From Hypericum androsaemum (lineage: Eukaryota > Streptophyta > Magnoliopsida > Malpighiales > Hypericaceae): a stretch of 64,000 nucleotides of DNA. Under the pieces are notes generated by a model. That model saw only the letters and a program-made list of their open reading frames with translations, was not told where the DNA came from and made no database searches. This document shows, in pieces, positions 1 through 11,911 of this stretch. Within the stretch, counting starts at the first letter, position 1. Each line of letters starts with the position of its first letter. The stretch lies in assembly GCA_963995505.1 (NCBI GenBank), contig OZ023185.1, positions 19,727,691 through 19,791,690 of the forward strand, in the 5' to 3' direction. The position numbers and the translations under genes were made by a program.

Positions 1-2439
1 CTATGGCCATTAAATTAGATCTGAAAAAAGCTTATGATCTGGTTGATTGGAAATTTCTTGAACTGGTTATGACTAAAATGGGTTTCCCTGCTAAGTGGAT
101 TGAGTGTGTCATGAGTTGCATCTCCTCGACTTCTTTTAGTGTCCTCTTTAATGGACAACCTCTTCCTTGGTTCAAAGCTAGGAGAGGAATTAGACAGGGT
201 GATCCCCTGTCTCCTTTCCTCTTCTTATTTATTTCTGATGCTTTCTCTCATTTTATCAGCCATGCAAATTCTTCTGGTGTTATTCAAGGCTTTGCTTTTA
301 ATAGACATTGCCCGTCTTTAACCCATATTTTATTTGCTGATGACACTTTATTGTTTGGCAAAGCTACTGTTTTGGAAGCCAAAAATTTGAAAAACCTGCT
401 GATCCTCTTTGCTGATATCTCGGGCCAACAAATCAATTTCCAAAAATCATGCATATATTTTTCCCGCTTGGAAAATCCTGAAAATATGCTCTCTATTGCT
501 GGCATTCTTGGTATGACTCAGATGCAGGTTGGTGACAAGTACTTGGGTCTCCCTTCCATGTGGGGTAGATCGAAAGTGGATGCTCTAAACTTTCTCTTTG
601 AACGCATGTGGAAAAAGACCCTCAGTTGGAAGCAGAAGATGCTCTCTATTTCGGGTAGGGAAGTGCTTATCAAGTCTGTTTTATCTGCGATTCCAAGCTA
701 TACTATGCAATGTTTTCTGCTCCCTTCTACCTTTGTTTCAAAGTTGAATGGCCTTATGGCCAGATTTTGGTGGGCCGGGGAGGGTGATGGTAAGAAAATT
801 CATTGGTTGAGTTGGGATAAACTCACTTGCTCTAAATCTGAGGGTGGTTTGGGCTTCAAAGATCTCCACTTATTTAACATCTCTCTTTTGTCTAAGCAGG
901 TTTGGAGACTCTTTTCAAATCAAGAGTCCTTGTGTTTCTGAATTCTTAAGGGCTTGTACTTTCATGATACTGATATTTTTTCAGCTCCTAGAGGTCATAG
1001 ACCTTCGTGGCTCTGGAACAGCTTGCTGAAAGGAAGGGATGCTCTGATTGATGGTCTCCTTGTTAGAATTGGTGATGGGAAGGATGTTAGTATTTGGCGT
1101 GATCCTTGGCTACCTTCCCTTGCCAATTCTAGACTGGAACCGAGGCTACATCCCCCTCCCTTTCTAAATATGGTTTCTGATTTAATTTGTCCTGCCACTA
1201 TGAGCTGGAATGTGGACTTAATTCAACACTGTTTTAATCATGTGGAACAACAAGCTATCACTAATATCACTTTATGCAGGTCTCCTACTCGTGACAGAAT
1301 AGTGTGGAAACATCATGATGCAGGTATCTTTACTGTCAAACGTGGTTATCAGATCTTTAAAAAGCTGCAGGCTTTGGTAGGAAATTCTATTCCCTTGACT
1401 ACTTCGATTGATCCTGGCATTTGGAATTGGGTTTGGAAACTGAAGATTCCTCCTAAAATTCAGAATTTTGTGTGGCGCCTGGCTAGAAATGGCTTGGCTA
1501 CTGCTGCCACCCTTCATAAGAGGAATCTCTCGCATTCGCCTTTATGTCAAATTTGTTTTAGCGATGATGAATCTATTTTGCACTTGATCTTTGGCTGTTC
1601 TCATGCTAGGGCTGCTTGGTTTGGTAGTCCTTTCGATTTTATTTTTGATGCTAATGTACATAGTTCCTTTTCCAGTTGGCTTTCTTTTATTAAGAACTTA
1701 TTTCCTCGTGATGTCGCTTCTTCCTTTATTCCTTTCGCTTTTCATCTTTGTTTGAGTATTTGGCTGTCTAGGAATAGGTTTCTTTTTGAAGGGATTAGTA
1801 TTGATCCCTTGAACACGGTTTTACAGGCTTCTCATTACTGCAATGAATTTTTGCAGGTTACAGGTACTTCTTCGGGGCTTCAGTCATCTGCTGAACCTCT
1901 ACAAACTTCGTGGATCGCGCCTCCGCAGGGGATCCTGAAGTTCAGTTGCGACGCGTCATGGACGGAGAGTTCATCCCTGTCCGGAATCGCCGTGATTGCC
2001 CGGAATTACAAAGGCTTTGCTGTTGCAGGCCAGACAGACCTTATTCTGGCTGAGTCTCCTTTGGTAGCTGAACTCAATGCCATTGCCTTATCGATGGACC
2101 TCATCAAGAAGCTTTTTCTTGGCGTCGATTCGATTGTTGAAACAGATTGCTTGCTGGCTTTTAATTTTATCCAGGACACCAATGCCTTTCTGCCATGGAA
2201 AATTGAAGCCCTGGTCAAGAACATTCGCCTGTTACTGGCTGCTCTTCCTAGATGCAAGCTCAATCTAATTTCTAGGTTGCAAAATTCTACTGTCGATTGG
2301 GTTTGCAAGCATGTTAGATTGGGCTCCCTTCCTTGTAACTGGCTGATCCTTCATCCAATAGATTTGGATGTATTGTTGTATTCTGACTTTCCAACATGAT
2401 CAATATACTTTGGTGTGGCTGTTTTTCCTCAAAAAAAAA
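1..2439 (+). mobile_element. LINE (non-LTR, L1-type) retrotransposon, 3' part
   Basis: The left end lies outside the window. The visible part runs from inside the reverse transcriptase domain to a short 3' UTR of about 31 bases and an A9 tail at 2431-2439, which I take as the element's 3' end. The 5' end and TSD cannot be tested. Related copies of the same general lineage occur on the minus strand at 39369-40988 and 61592-62760. Confidence 0.9.
3..2399 (+). pseudogene. LINE ORF2: reverse transcriptase - zinc-binding - RNase H, one in-frame stop
   Basis: The reverse transcriptase domain fills the first ~310 codons, with the conserved GIRQGDPLSPFLF block and the catalytic FADD box (HILFADDTLLFG). 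After a TGA stop at 939-941 the same frame continues without shift: the reverse-transcriptase zinc-binding region (PPKIQNFVWR, then a Cys/His cluster near CQICFSDDESILHLIF) and a C-terminal RNase H-like domain (CDAS, AESPLVAELNAI, ETDCLL carry the acidic residues). It ends at TGA 2397-2399. The N-terminal endonuclease would lie upstream of the window. A single nonsense codon and no frameshift across ~800 codons suggests a fairly young but inactive copy. Plant L1-type elements commonly carry this C-terminal RNase H. Confidence 0.9.
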
Positions 2440-3839
2440 TCTTGTGAGTCCACCTTCGTTAACTTAGTACTTGTTTGCCTTTTCGAAAGACAGTATTTGA
2501 ATGTTCTAACGAAGACGGATCACATGAATATAAATCCCTATCGAAAACCAATTAACGTAGATTATGGAAATTGTACCTTGCTAAATGCGCGCATCCCACT
2601 TTTGGGCTCCATGTGTTGACTGCATCCATTTTGATTGATCCAAGATTAATTGGAAATATACCTAGCTAGATGAATCGTTTCATAGTGTCGTTGGTGCATT
2701 AATAAATGGTCTACGAAGATAAATTAAAACTTATTATTGTTTGGCCAGTTTTGGTTGCATTGAACTTGTCTATTCCGATGCCTGATCGTCTTTCGATTTT
2801 GATTGTTTTGGTTTTGTAGTGTTTTGAGGGATATTTGCTCTGATCTGGTTCTGTTCTATTTGAATGATATTCGTTTGCCTTGGTTAGTTTGGATTTTGAA
2901 TTGAATTGAATTTCGTATTGTTTCCTAATTCGTGTTGTGTTCTGATTTTCAAAATTTTTTGATTTTGTATTGTTATAGATCCGTATTGCTTATATCCGAA
3001 CTCTGATTATGATAATTATTCTGCTATGATAAGTTCGATGTGCATATGGTATGTTCTGTTTCTGAGTGATGGGATTATTTCTACACCTTCCTGTGCCCTA
3101 TAGTTTATACACATCATTACAAAGGGCTACCGGGTAAACTCTAGGTGCATGTGATCAAATGGATAGGGAGTGTGAAAATTATCTGGGCTTGTAGGGATAC
3201 CCTTCTGTCTTCTGGGCACGCAACGGGGGAACGGAAGGGTACTTTTATGAGCTCCACGAAAATCTCGTCACAGACATGTTAGGCTCCGGAGCCCTATTCT
3301 GTTAGACGGCTAAGTTAGTTGGTTAAGTTAGTTAGTTAAGTTAGTCGACTAAACTAGTTAGCTAAGTTAGTTGGTTAAGTTAGTTGGCTAAGTGACCTCT
3401 GTTTCCGTTCTGAAAAGCTTGTCAGTGTACATGTAATTTATGTTCTATGTGATTGTAACTTGATTTGAAATTGTCATTGTTGGGAATGTTTGATATATGA
3501 ATTGTTATATCATTTGAGATATGATCTTCTGTATAACTTGTTATGTGCTTGAATGTGTGTTATATGTGTCGCCGACTTACTGAGTTGCATATCCTCATTA
3601 ATGTATCCTCATTAACGTGCGCTGCTGTCTCAGATACTAGGGGGCGACTCATGATTGAGAACTAGGAGGAGATGCATGTATTGAGTTGCACGACATCCAT
3701 ATTTTTATCAAAACCTTTTAAATCAACATTGAGGTAGAACATGAATATGTAGCCTTTTATAATGTATCTTGAAAGTAATTGAGCCTTATGGAAAACTTTA
3801 TTTCGTGGCGGTTGGCATGCCTATTTTCGGGGTGTGATA
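2440..3839 (+). mobile_element. probable right part of a Ty3/gypsy-type LTR (left boundary not found)
   Basis: No coding capacity. The right end reads CGGGGTGTGATA, one base from the GGGGTGTGACA-type LTR terminus common in plant gypsy elements, and is followed 7 bases later by a near-perfect primer-binding site. A ~12-bp degenerate tandem repeat (TAAGTTAGTTGG, about seven units) lies at 3311-3392. I could not find the left LTR edge, so 2440-3000 may be ordinary intergenic DNA. No gypsy polyprotein follows; instead an ATP sulfurylase fragment does. Confidence 0.35.
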
Positions 3840-3846
3840 ACTTTAA

Positions 3847-3858
3847 TAGTATCAGAGC
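3847..3858 (+). other. retrotransposon primer-binding site (initiator Met tRNA type)
   Basis: TAGTATCAGAGC differs by one base from the TGGTATCAGAGC complement of the 3' end of plant initiator Met tRNA and sits 7 bases after the putative LTR end. The intact version of this site is seen in the copia element at 5022-5033. Confidence 0.5.
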
Positions 3859-3875
3859 ATTAATGTACAATTATT

Positions 3876-4415
3876 CTATGAGAAAAGGCAATACTGATTA
3901 ATTACTCTCTCTTTAAGGATGGCGACAGGGCAGTCGAGGTGGTCAACGAGCGCGACAGAGGTGGCGCGGTCAGCATCGAGCCGGCGCTTGATATCGTCAT
4001 CAACGGGGAGGATGATGGGCACCGACATGTTGAGCCGGGATCCATCGGGGAGACGGAGCGAGTTGAAATGAAGAGTTTGGAGGAACTCAAATTCTCTCAT
4101 GAACCCTTTGAGCGAGGTGACCCACCCCTCACTCAGCACGTGGACCCACTACGTGTTTGTCCACGTCAACCTCACCTTCTCCATCCCTGCCACCTCCGTT
4201 CACTTATTCTCCCGCTCTGCCTCCCCCACGCGGTGATCTACCAGACGCCCCCTGTCCAGCTCGATCAGCCCGGCCCTGGCCACAGTCAGGCTCACGTCTT
4301 GCCGGATGGGCTGGGTCGAGATGAATAATGGGCAGTGGCTGGCTAGGCTTGGGCCGGAGCGGGGGAGAGGGGAGGATTAAGAGATGGTCTTGATCTGGAG
4401 AGTGGTGGTGGCCAT
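3876..4415 (-). pseudogene. ATP sulfurylase (chloroplast type) exon-1 pseudogene
   Basis: ATP sulfurylase makes adenosine 5'-phosphosulfate from sulfate and ATP, the first step of sulfate assimilation. Read on the minus strand from an ATG at 4415-4413, one continuous frame shows a Ser/Pro-rich transit-like N terminus, then AGLIELDRGRLVDH, then the family block WVHVLSEGW...LKGFMREFEFLQTLHFNSLR and LNMSVPIILPVDDD, ending near DHLDCPVAILKE. This matches the start of plant APS proteins in order and spacing. The frame is broken by three in-frame stops (TAA at codon 13, then a TGA and a TAG before WVHVL). Just after the exon a GTAATT donor-like site follows, so this looks like a piece of genomic DNA, not a spliced retrocopy. 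Nothing of the catalytic C-terminal two-thirds is present. It lies between an LTR/PBS and a copia element. Confidence 0.8.
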
Positions 4416-4574
4416 TGTGTAAGAACTCTGGTGTCCTTCCTAGATGGGGCTAAGTGTTTGGTTCAGTTTTATAGTGACAGGAAGATTTTAGCATGCATGG
4501 ACAAGGGCATCGATAACGCTAGCAACTTAATTGTAAAATACGTTATTAACGGTGGTAGTTAAGAACAACAATGT

Positions 4575-5021
4575 TGTTAAATTTACTTCTGAAAGATGAA
4601 GAAGAAGATGAATCAAAGGCGGGAAGAGCCATTGGTCTTATTCAAGCGGCCAAGCCCAATCCATGCATTGTTAGGCCCATTATCTCTACACCTCCAGCAC
4701 GTGACAGGTACGAGAGGGCTCGCCAGCTGGAGATTTTTGTGGGAGACATACAGGTCCCACTGAGTACAGAAATCAATTCCCCGGCTCCTAGACAAAGTTT
4801 GTTAGGATAGACGAATGATGATGTTCCGGGAATATTCCTTTGTTTTGTTCCTTAGACACATGTCATGATGTTATTGGGTTTAAGGTAGTATAAAACCTTA
4901 CCCAGAGGAATTAGGATGGTTAATGAAAAATAGAGGAATGAAAAATAATTTCTCTTTCTCCTAGCTTCAGATTATTTTTCCATTCCTCTCAACTCTCATT
5001 TTTCCTCACCTAAAATTATCA
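4575..5021 (+). repeat. 5' LTR of the copia element
   Basis: 447 bp, TG...CA ends, with a TATAAAAC promoter-like motif near 4900. It contains a short open frame (4571-4810) that is also present in the 3' LTR and is not a gene. Confidence 0.93.
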
Positions 5022-5033
5022 TGGTATCAGAGC
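5022..5033 (+). other. copia primer-binding site
   Basis: TGGTATCAGAGC directly abuts the 5' LTR and is the exact complement of the 3' end of plant initiator Met tRNA. Confidence 0.93.
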
Positions 5034-5077
5034 ACCACGTCTAACTGTGGTGATTTCCTGGAGCTTTCAGCTACCCG

Positions 5078-8000
5078 ATGACTTCTCCGGTGGCTTCTCC
5101 GGCAACCCCAGGAAATGCAGTTGTTCTTCACACTAATGAGACGAGCCCATACTATCTCCATTCAAGTGAAATGCCTTCACAAGTACTGGTTTCTCCATTC
5201 TTGAATGGACGCAGCTATCATTCTTGGAGCAGATCTATGCTTCTCACTCTTGGTTGTAAGAACAAAGACCGATTTGTTGATGGATCTGTTAAGGTTCCTT
5301 GTCGTAGTGAGTCTCATTACCTTGTTTGGAAGAGATGCAGCAACATGGTCCTTAACTGGCTTATTAGATCTATAGAACCTGATATAGCTCAGTCCCTTCA
5401 TCGCTTTGATACGGCTGTAGGGTTTGGGAAAATCTGAAACAAAGATTTGGTAAAGGGGATGCCATCCGCATCTGTAACTTACTTGAGGAGATTCATAACC
5501 TCAAACAAGGAGGTCTGTCGATTAATGACTATTTCACATGTTTTCAAACTGTTTAGGATAGGTTGGAGGAGCTACAATCTGTTCCCCGTTGCAAATGTGT
5601 GAACAAGGATGCTGATGATGATGATTTAGATGACACTTGTGCAGCTATACGTATCGTTAGAGGCTATAACAAAACTAATCAGGTTGTTCATTTTCTGATG
5701 GGTCTTAATGACAACAACTCTGGAGTGCGTTCATAAATTTTGTGGCAGATTCACTTTCTGAGCTAGCCAGGGTACTCTTCCTTGCCCAACAACATGAGCA
5801 GCAGATTATGTCTCCTCAACTAGCTACTCCCATGTTACATGGTACATTCTATGAAGCACCATGCTCATCTGATTCTACCACATTGGCTGCTTAGGGCCAG
5901 CAAAATTACAGAAAGAACTGGAATGGAGCGCACAAGCGTCAATGTGCATACTACAAGTTGTTTGGTCACACTATTGATAAATGTTACAAGAAACATGACT
6001 ATCCTACTGATTAGAAGCCAAAATCTCAGACCAAACCGACCTCAGCACCTGGTTCAAATATGGCTAATTGTGTGGCACCTTCAACTCAGCAGTATACAAC
6101 TGACATGTCTCAAGAACTTTCCAAGTTAAATTTGAGTGCAGAGCAGCGCTCTTCAGTCCTAAACCTTGTCAATCATCACTCTTCCATGCCTGGTAAGATT
6201 CCAGTGCATTCTCCAAATGGACCCACTGACCACTTGCCTCAAATCAACACTTCTTCCGTAATTTTTTCTGTGTCAGATAGTGTAGTTACACCTTTTGCTT
6301 GTTCCTTTACTTCTTTCTCAAACCATGCTTGGATTATAGACACGGGGGCCACGTATCATATAGCGTGTTCTTTAGACTTGTTCATTAGTTATCATGTTCA
6401 TACTGATGTCCACATATTGCTTCCCACTGGATCTAAAGCTCTAGCTACCCATATAGGAACCGTACAACTAACTGATGCAATCTAGTTGCTTAATGTCCTA
6501 TATGTCCCAAGTTTTAATTTCAACCTATTGTCTATTAGTCAGCTACTTAGGACTTATGCATATGCTGCACATTTCACAGCTAACAGTTGTATTTTGCAGG
6601 ACCTTGGTACCCATACGATGATTGGTAAGGCAGCTATTACAAACGGGTTATATGTTTTACAAGCTGAAAATCAGAATTCCTTAAGTACTCGTCCATCTCC
6701 TAATGTAGCTAACTTAGAACTTATCCACAATGACCTAGCAATCTGGCATTCGCGTTTAGGACATGTTTCCACTTCCAAGTTGTAGATTCTGCAACAGTTA
6801 GAGTTAAGCATAGACAGTAGAGTTCCTAGTCCATGTGAAGTCTGTCACCTAGCTAAACAAACATATACGACTTCTTTTTTCTCTTAGCACCACAATTACA
6901 ATGAACAAGTTGGATATTATACATGTGGATATTTGGGACAAATATAATATTCCTCCATATGATGGATATTCTTATTTTCTCACTGTAGTAGATGATCATA
7001 CTAGAAGTCTCTGGACATTTTTAAGGAAAACCAAAAGTGAGGCAAGACCTTTACTTGAGCAATTTTACACCATGGTGGAAACACAATTTGTAACTAAAGT
7101 TAAGACCATTCGTAGTGACCAAGGATAAGAATTTTTCATGCATCAATTCTTCATTCAAAAGGGCATTTCACATAAAAAAAATCTTGTGTTCAAACTCCAC
7201 AACAAAATGGGAGAGTTGAACGAAAGCATCAACATATTTTAAATATTGCTCGAGCATTGTGCATTTAAGCTCATCTACCACTTTTGTTTTGGAGTGATTG
7301 TGTACTTCATGCAAATTATTTAATCAATCGAACACCTTCTACATCTTTACAAAACTTAACACCTTTTGAAAAATTGCATAACTAACCACCAAAGTTGAAA
7401 CACTTGCGAGTCTTCTGATGTTTATGCTTTGGTTCAACTTTGAAGCATGGAAGAGCAAAATTTGATCCAAGATCTGCTCCTTATGTATTTTTTGGAATAC
7501 CTTCTGGTATCAAGGGCTATAAACTCTATAACCTCCACAACCAGACCATTATTTTCTCAAGGGATGTTATTTTCTATGAGGATATTTTTCCCTTTCAGAA
7601 TTAACACATGTATAATGCATGTGTGTTTCAGCCTTACTTACCTACTGATCTAGTTTTACCATCAGCTAGTCCACTTACAGAGTTACCTGCTATCATAGAC
7701 AATTCCTTCGAGCCACAGGTTAGTCCTAGTCCACCATCACCTATACCTCCTTCTACTAGACCAGACGCCTCGCCATCTATCCCTCAGTCTTCTCCTAGTC
7801 TTAGTCCATCCTCCAATTCACCATCTCACTTGCAATCTTCCTCGAGTCCCATCCTTCCAATGGCTAGACACAACAGAACTAGAGCACCACCTACTTACCT
7901 GGCTGACTATGTTTGTAATAGCTCCCTTACCAAGTCATCAGAAGGCAAGTTCAGCACTTCTCATCCTATTTCTTTTTTCTTTACCATTGACAATTTGTCT

Positions 8001-9534
8001 CCTCATCATAGAGCTTTTTCTTTTAGTGTACTAACCTCTGTAGAACCCAAGACCTATAGAAAAGCCATTAAACATCAGTGTTGGAATAAGGCTATGGAAG
8101 TTGAATTGGCTGCTCTGCAATCCAATAAGACCTGGGAGCTAGTACATTTACCTGCTGGGAAAAAGGCTGTCAAGTGCAAATGGGTGTACAAGATTAAACT
8201 TAAGGCTGATGGGAGCTTAGAAAGATATAAAGCACGGCTTGTTGCCAAAGGATACACTAAAGCATTTGGTATCGACTATATTGATACTTTTTCACCTGTT
8301 GCAAAGCTGTCAATTGTACGAATTCTGCTTGCTATAGCAGTTCATTATCAGTGGCATATGCATCAATTTGATGTCAATAATGCTTTTCTTAACGGTGATT
8401 TGACAGAAGAGGTCTACATGGAGCCTCCTCCGGGTCTTGCATTGCCTTCCACCATGACCCGAATGGTTTGCCACCTACAAAAGTCTCTTTATGGTCTAAA
8501 ATAGGCTAGTAGGCAATGGTTTACCAAACTGACATCCATTCTCTTACAGTTTGGTTTTGTCCAATTGTACTCAGATCATTCCTTATTCACCAAAGGTTCA
8601 GGTCAATAGTTCATTGTTCTCCGTGTATATGTGGATGACATTGTGCTTGCAGGCCCTGATTTACAGGTCTTGACTGCTGCCAAAACATTCTTGCACCAGA
8701 ACCTGAAGCTTAAGAACCTTGGTGAGCTTCAATACTTTCTTGGTCTTGAGATCTCTCGTACTACTGATGGTCTACATTTGTGCCAGAAGAAGTACACACT
8801 TGAATTACTCAAAGACACTGCGTTTTTGGGATGTAAACCTATTCTTACTCTAGCTGAAATGAATGTCCATCTCAGTCATGATGGAATTCCTTTAGATGAT
8901 CAACCGGTTCTTGATGTAGAAGATGATTGGGATATTAACCCCGAGGAACCCATCTCTTCTTCTACCTATTGCCGGTTGGTTGGTCGGCTCATATATTTGT
9001 CCAATACCCTACCGAATATTACTTACGCTGTCTAACAATTAAGTCAGTTCATGAGTTATCCAACAGATCTTCATCTTAAGGCTGCTCACCGAGTTCTTAA
9101 ATATCTGAAGAGTTCCCCAAGTGCAGGTTTATATTATCCTGCTCAACCAGGTGCTAAACTTCGTACTTACTCTGATAGTGACTCGGCCACTTGCTGTACC
9201 TCGCGTCATTCTCTCACGTGTTATGCTATTTTTCTTGGCGAATCCCTCATCTCCTGGACCACCAAGAAGCAAACTATTGTGTCCTGCTCCTCTGCTGAAG
9301 CACAATATCGAGCAATGGCCATGACCACCAAGGAAATTCAATGGCTCTATTATCTCCTCACGGACCTTAAAGTACCTAACACCATCCCTGCTCAGCTCTT
9401 CTGTGACAACGAGAGTGCTATTTATATAGCTAAAAACTCGGTATTCCATGAACGGACTAAGCATATTGAGATCGATTGTCACGTTGTTCGTGAGAAACTT
9501 CTTTGGGTTTGATCAAGCCCTTTTATGTTCCCAC
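5078..9534 (+). pseudogene. copia gag-pol polyprotein, multiply broken
   Basis: gag starts at ATG 5078 (LNGRSYHSWSRSMLLTLGC block) and shifts frame near 5420. A degraded zinc knuckle is near 5940-5990 (GHTIDKCYKKH retained, one Cys lost). Protease active site IIDTGATYH is near 6335. The pre-integrase HSRLGHVS is near 6750. The integrase core (DIIHVDIWD, IRSDQG) lies at 6901-7128 and is followed by a stop. Reverse transcriptase occupies about 8040-8700 (FDVNNAFLNGD, SLYGLK, YVDDIVLAG), and RNase H about 9160-9500 (YSDSDSATC, SSAEAQYRAM, CDNESAIYIAKN). Stops occur in gag, protease, integrase and reverse transcriptase (for example after SLYGLK at 8504 and before IVLRVYVDD), and at least four frame changes are needed to follow the domains. 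Not functional. Confidence 0.92.
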
Positions 9535-9638
9535 GGAGCTCCAACTCGCCGATGTTTTCACTAAGGGTCTGTCTTCTTCTCAACATAATAATCGGCCAAG
9601 TTGGGAATGCGTGACCCACACCTTCCCACTTCGGGGGG

Positions 9639-10077
9639 TGTTAAATTTACTTTCGAAAGATGAAATCAAAGGCGGGAAGAGCTGTTGGTCTTATTCAAGC
9701 GGTCAAGCCTAATCCATGCATTACTAGGCCCATTATCTCTACACCTCCAGCACATGATAGGCACGAGAGGGCTCGCCAGCTGGAGATTCTTGTGGGAGAC
9801 ATACGGGTCCCACTGAGTACAGAAATCAATTCCCCGACTCCTAGACAAAGTTTGTTAGGATAGACGAATGATGATTTCTTGGGAATATTTCTTTGTTTTT
9901 TTCCTTTTAGACATATGTTATGATGTTATTGGATTTAAGGTAGTATAAAACTTTACCCAGAGGAATTAGGATGGTTAATGGAAAATAGAGGAATGAAAAA
10001 TAGTTTCTCTTTCTCCTAGCTCCAGATTATTTTTCCATTCCTCTAAACTCTCATTTTTTTCTCACCTAAACTTATCA
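9639..10077 (+). repeat. 3' LTR of the copia element
   Basis: 439 bp, preceded by a G-rich polypurine tract (TCGGGGGG). Same TG...CA ends as the 5' LTR. Confidence 0.93.
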
Positions 10078-10181
10078 AATGTTGCGCTATACAATAGTGT
10101 AACAAGCGACATGTACTCGTATTTGGTGTCAAATAATAGTAAAAAATATGACTAATGATGGTATAATACGTGACTAACCAT

Positions 10182-10488
10182 AAGGTTGGATTGGGTATGG
10201 AATACCCCCATTTCAAACGGTTTGGAGTGAAGGTACGCAGTGACTTTTTTGTAAAAATGTAAAAATACGGGGACCAAAATAAAAAAAAGCCATACAAGCC
10301 AGTATCTTAAATAGGACATGCCACTGTCACGAATACAGAAAAATATACTAGCCAGTATGACATAACGGGATATGCCAGTATCACATAACGGGGTATGCTG
10401 ATATCACATAACAAGGCATGCCAACGCAGTCCTCTTCACTCCAAATCGTCTAGAATGATTTTCTTCACTCCGTACTCAATCCAAAGCC
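10182..10488. mobile_element. MITE with 10-bp TSD and internal minisatellite
   Basis: Left end AAGGTTGGATTGGGTATGGA and right end TCCGTACTCAATCCAAAGCC are imperfect inverted repeats that continue inward (TTTGGAGTGAAG on both arms). Direct repeats GACTAACCAT flank it (10172-10181, 10489-10498). A 10-bp TSD fits a Mutator-like origin; no coding capacity. Confidence 0.75.
10351..10419. repeat. 23-bp tandem repeat, three units, inside the MITE
   Basis: Three units starting GCCAGTATGACATAACGG, each 23 bp, at 10351, 10374 and 10397, with a more degenerate unit to the left. Confidence 0.85.
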
Positions 10489-10498
10489 GACTAACCAT

Positions 10499-10997
10499 GG
10501 TATGACTGAGATGGTACAACAACTTTTTACCTTAAAATTATAAAAATGTCCCTAAGTAATCTCTGATATTACAATGGGTCGATCGACGTTCTTCGGACCT
10601 AGCTGCTGAGGAGTCAATATCACCCAATCTGGACTCATGGACAAAAGCATTCTAAATATAGTTGATTTAATGAGTTTGATGATACCCAAATAACTATAGT
10701 CTAGTCTGGTCCACTTTATGTTCTAAAATCGAAGACGCCCTCGTTGACCTTGAGCAATTGCAAGGAGCTGGCTGCGGGGAAATTTGATTAGAGGTTTCTG
10801 AGAATCTTCCTCGCATGCACTTGAAACAATCAAATTGGATTTTTTGTTTTGGTAGGGCAAAGAATCAAATCGGATGCAACCAAGTTAGGTCATGTCACCA
10901 ATGACCGACCGAACTTATTTTTTTGAAGGGTTGACCGACCGAACTTCTGAATCTTGTGCAATTTTTCGGCCACATTCAAGCTTACGTGGAGGTAATA
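10499..10997. other. intergenic, no gene seen
   Basis: Nothing recognisable except a tail-only insertion: 15-bp direct repeats TGACCGACCGAACTT at 10902-10916 and 10932-10946 bracket a T-rich 15-mer. Confidence 0.6.
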
Positions 10998-11012
10998 AAG
11001 AGACACCATTAT

Positions 11013-11605
11013 TATTTTTCTGGTAAGGATGGTGGGTGCTATTGCACCCTTTTATTCAGCAACATGAACATCTAAAACAATCAATCTGGGAACACCCACT
11101 CTCATACTGTCTTGCTCTAAGAGCGATACACACCTAAGAGGTGGATTGACTAACACATGACAACCTAATGAAAAGGAAAAAGTGTAGTTTGACAATCAAC
11201 CAGCGACTTAATTGTCTTCACGATAACAATGAAGAACCTCCGCTTGTCAGTGACGGCGGATGAGGCTCCTGCAATTATTCACGAGTGTTGACAGCAGATC
11301 TCTCGCTATCCCCTCAGCGAAATATTTTACGGCCACTTGTGAATCTGTCTCCAATATGACACGCCTAAAACCTCTATCCCACGCTATGTTTAGGCCCCTC
11401 CAAATCGCCCACATTTCTGATGTCATCGAGGAACAATATCCTGTGTTGTTAACAAACCCCACACACCAGATACCCCTCGCATCTCTAATTACTCCACCCC
11501 CGCCTGCTAAACCCGGATTACTCCTTGCGGCCCCATCCGTGTTTAGCTTGACCCAGTTCTCCGGCAGCCCCGTCCATCGAATAACTCGTTCAACACGTAC
11601 CTGGG
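11013..11605 (-). mobile_element. 5'-truncated LINE with 15-bp TSD
   Basis: AAGAGACACCATTAT is repeated exactly at 10998-11012 and 11606-11620. The insert has a T-rich left edge (its 3' tail on the minus strand), a 3' UTR, and a 5' truncated RNase H region. Confidence 0.88.
11247..11603 (-). pseudogene. RNase H-like domain fragment of the truncated LINE
   Basis: One open minus-strand frame reads WVKLNTDGAARSNPG, GGGGVIRDARGIW, then SEMWAIWRGLNIAWDRGFR and ILETDSQVAV, the plant RVT_3/RNase H motif series with its three acidic positions. The frame ends at 11247, before the expected final ADWLA motif. There is no reverse transcriptase in front of it because the insertion starts at the domain. 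Confidence 0.85.
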
Positions 11606-11911
11606 AAGAGACACCATTATATTACAAAAGTAAAGTTTTATTAAATCTTCAGCCTGCAAATTTTATTGCAAAAGTGAAGTTTTATTACACCAAATATGTT
11701 TCTTGACTTTTTAGCCAATCCTTCACAAATCTATCATTTAACGCGAATTTTAATTAAGCTATTATTAATCGATCATTTAAAATATTTAGATAACGAACAA
11801 ATTTGAAAAATTAAATAAAAATGTCGTACCTTTAAAATCGTGGCATACATCGTAATCGAGAGAAAAGTGTGGGAATATAATTTTAAAAAGTATTGCATTA
11901 GTGCTCTTTTA

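Larger units (their letters stand above)
4575..10077 (+). mobile_element. complete Ty1/copia LTR retrotransposon, inactive
   Basis: 5,503 bp, flanked by the 5-bp TSD AATGT (4570-4574 and 10078-10082). LTRs begin TGTTAAATTTAC and end TTATCA. Domain order gag, protease, integrase, reverse transcriptase, RNase H is the copia order. The two LTRs differ by a 9-base GAAGAAGAT-type gap and many substitutions, which together with the numerous stops in the polyprotein shows an old insertion. Confidence 0.95.

Noticed and set aside
3939..4328. 129-codon plus-strand frame
   Set aside because: Antisense shadow of the ATP sulfurylase pseudogene.
10351..10419. CRISPR-like direct repeats
   Set aside because: Contiguous 23-bp tandem units without spacers, in a plant MITE.
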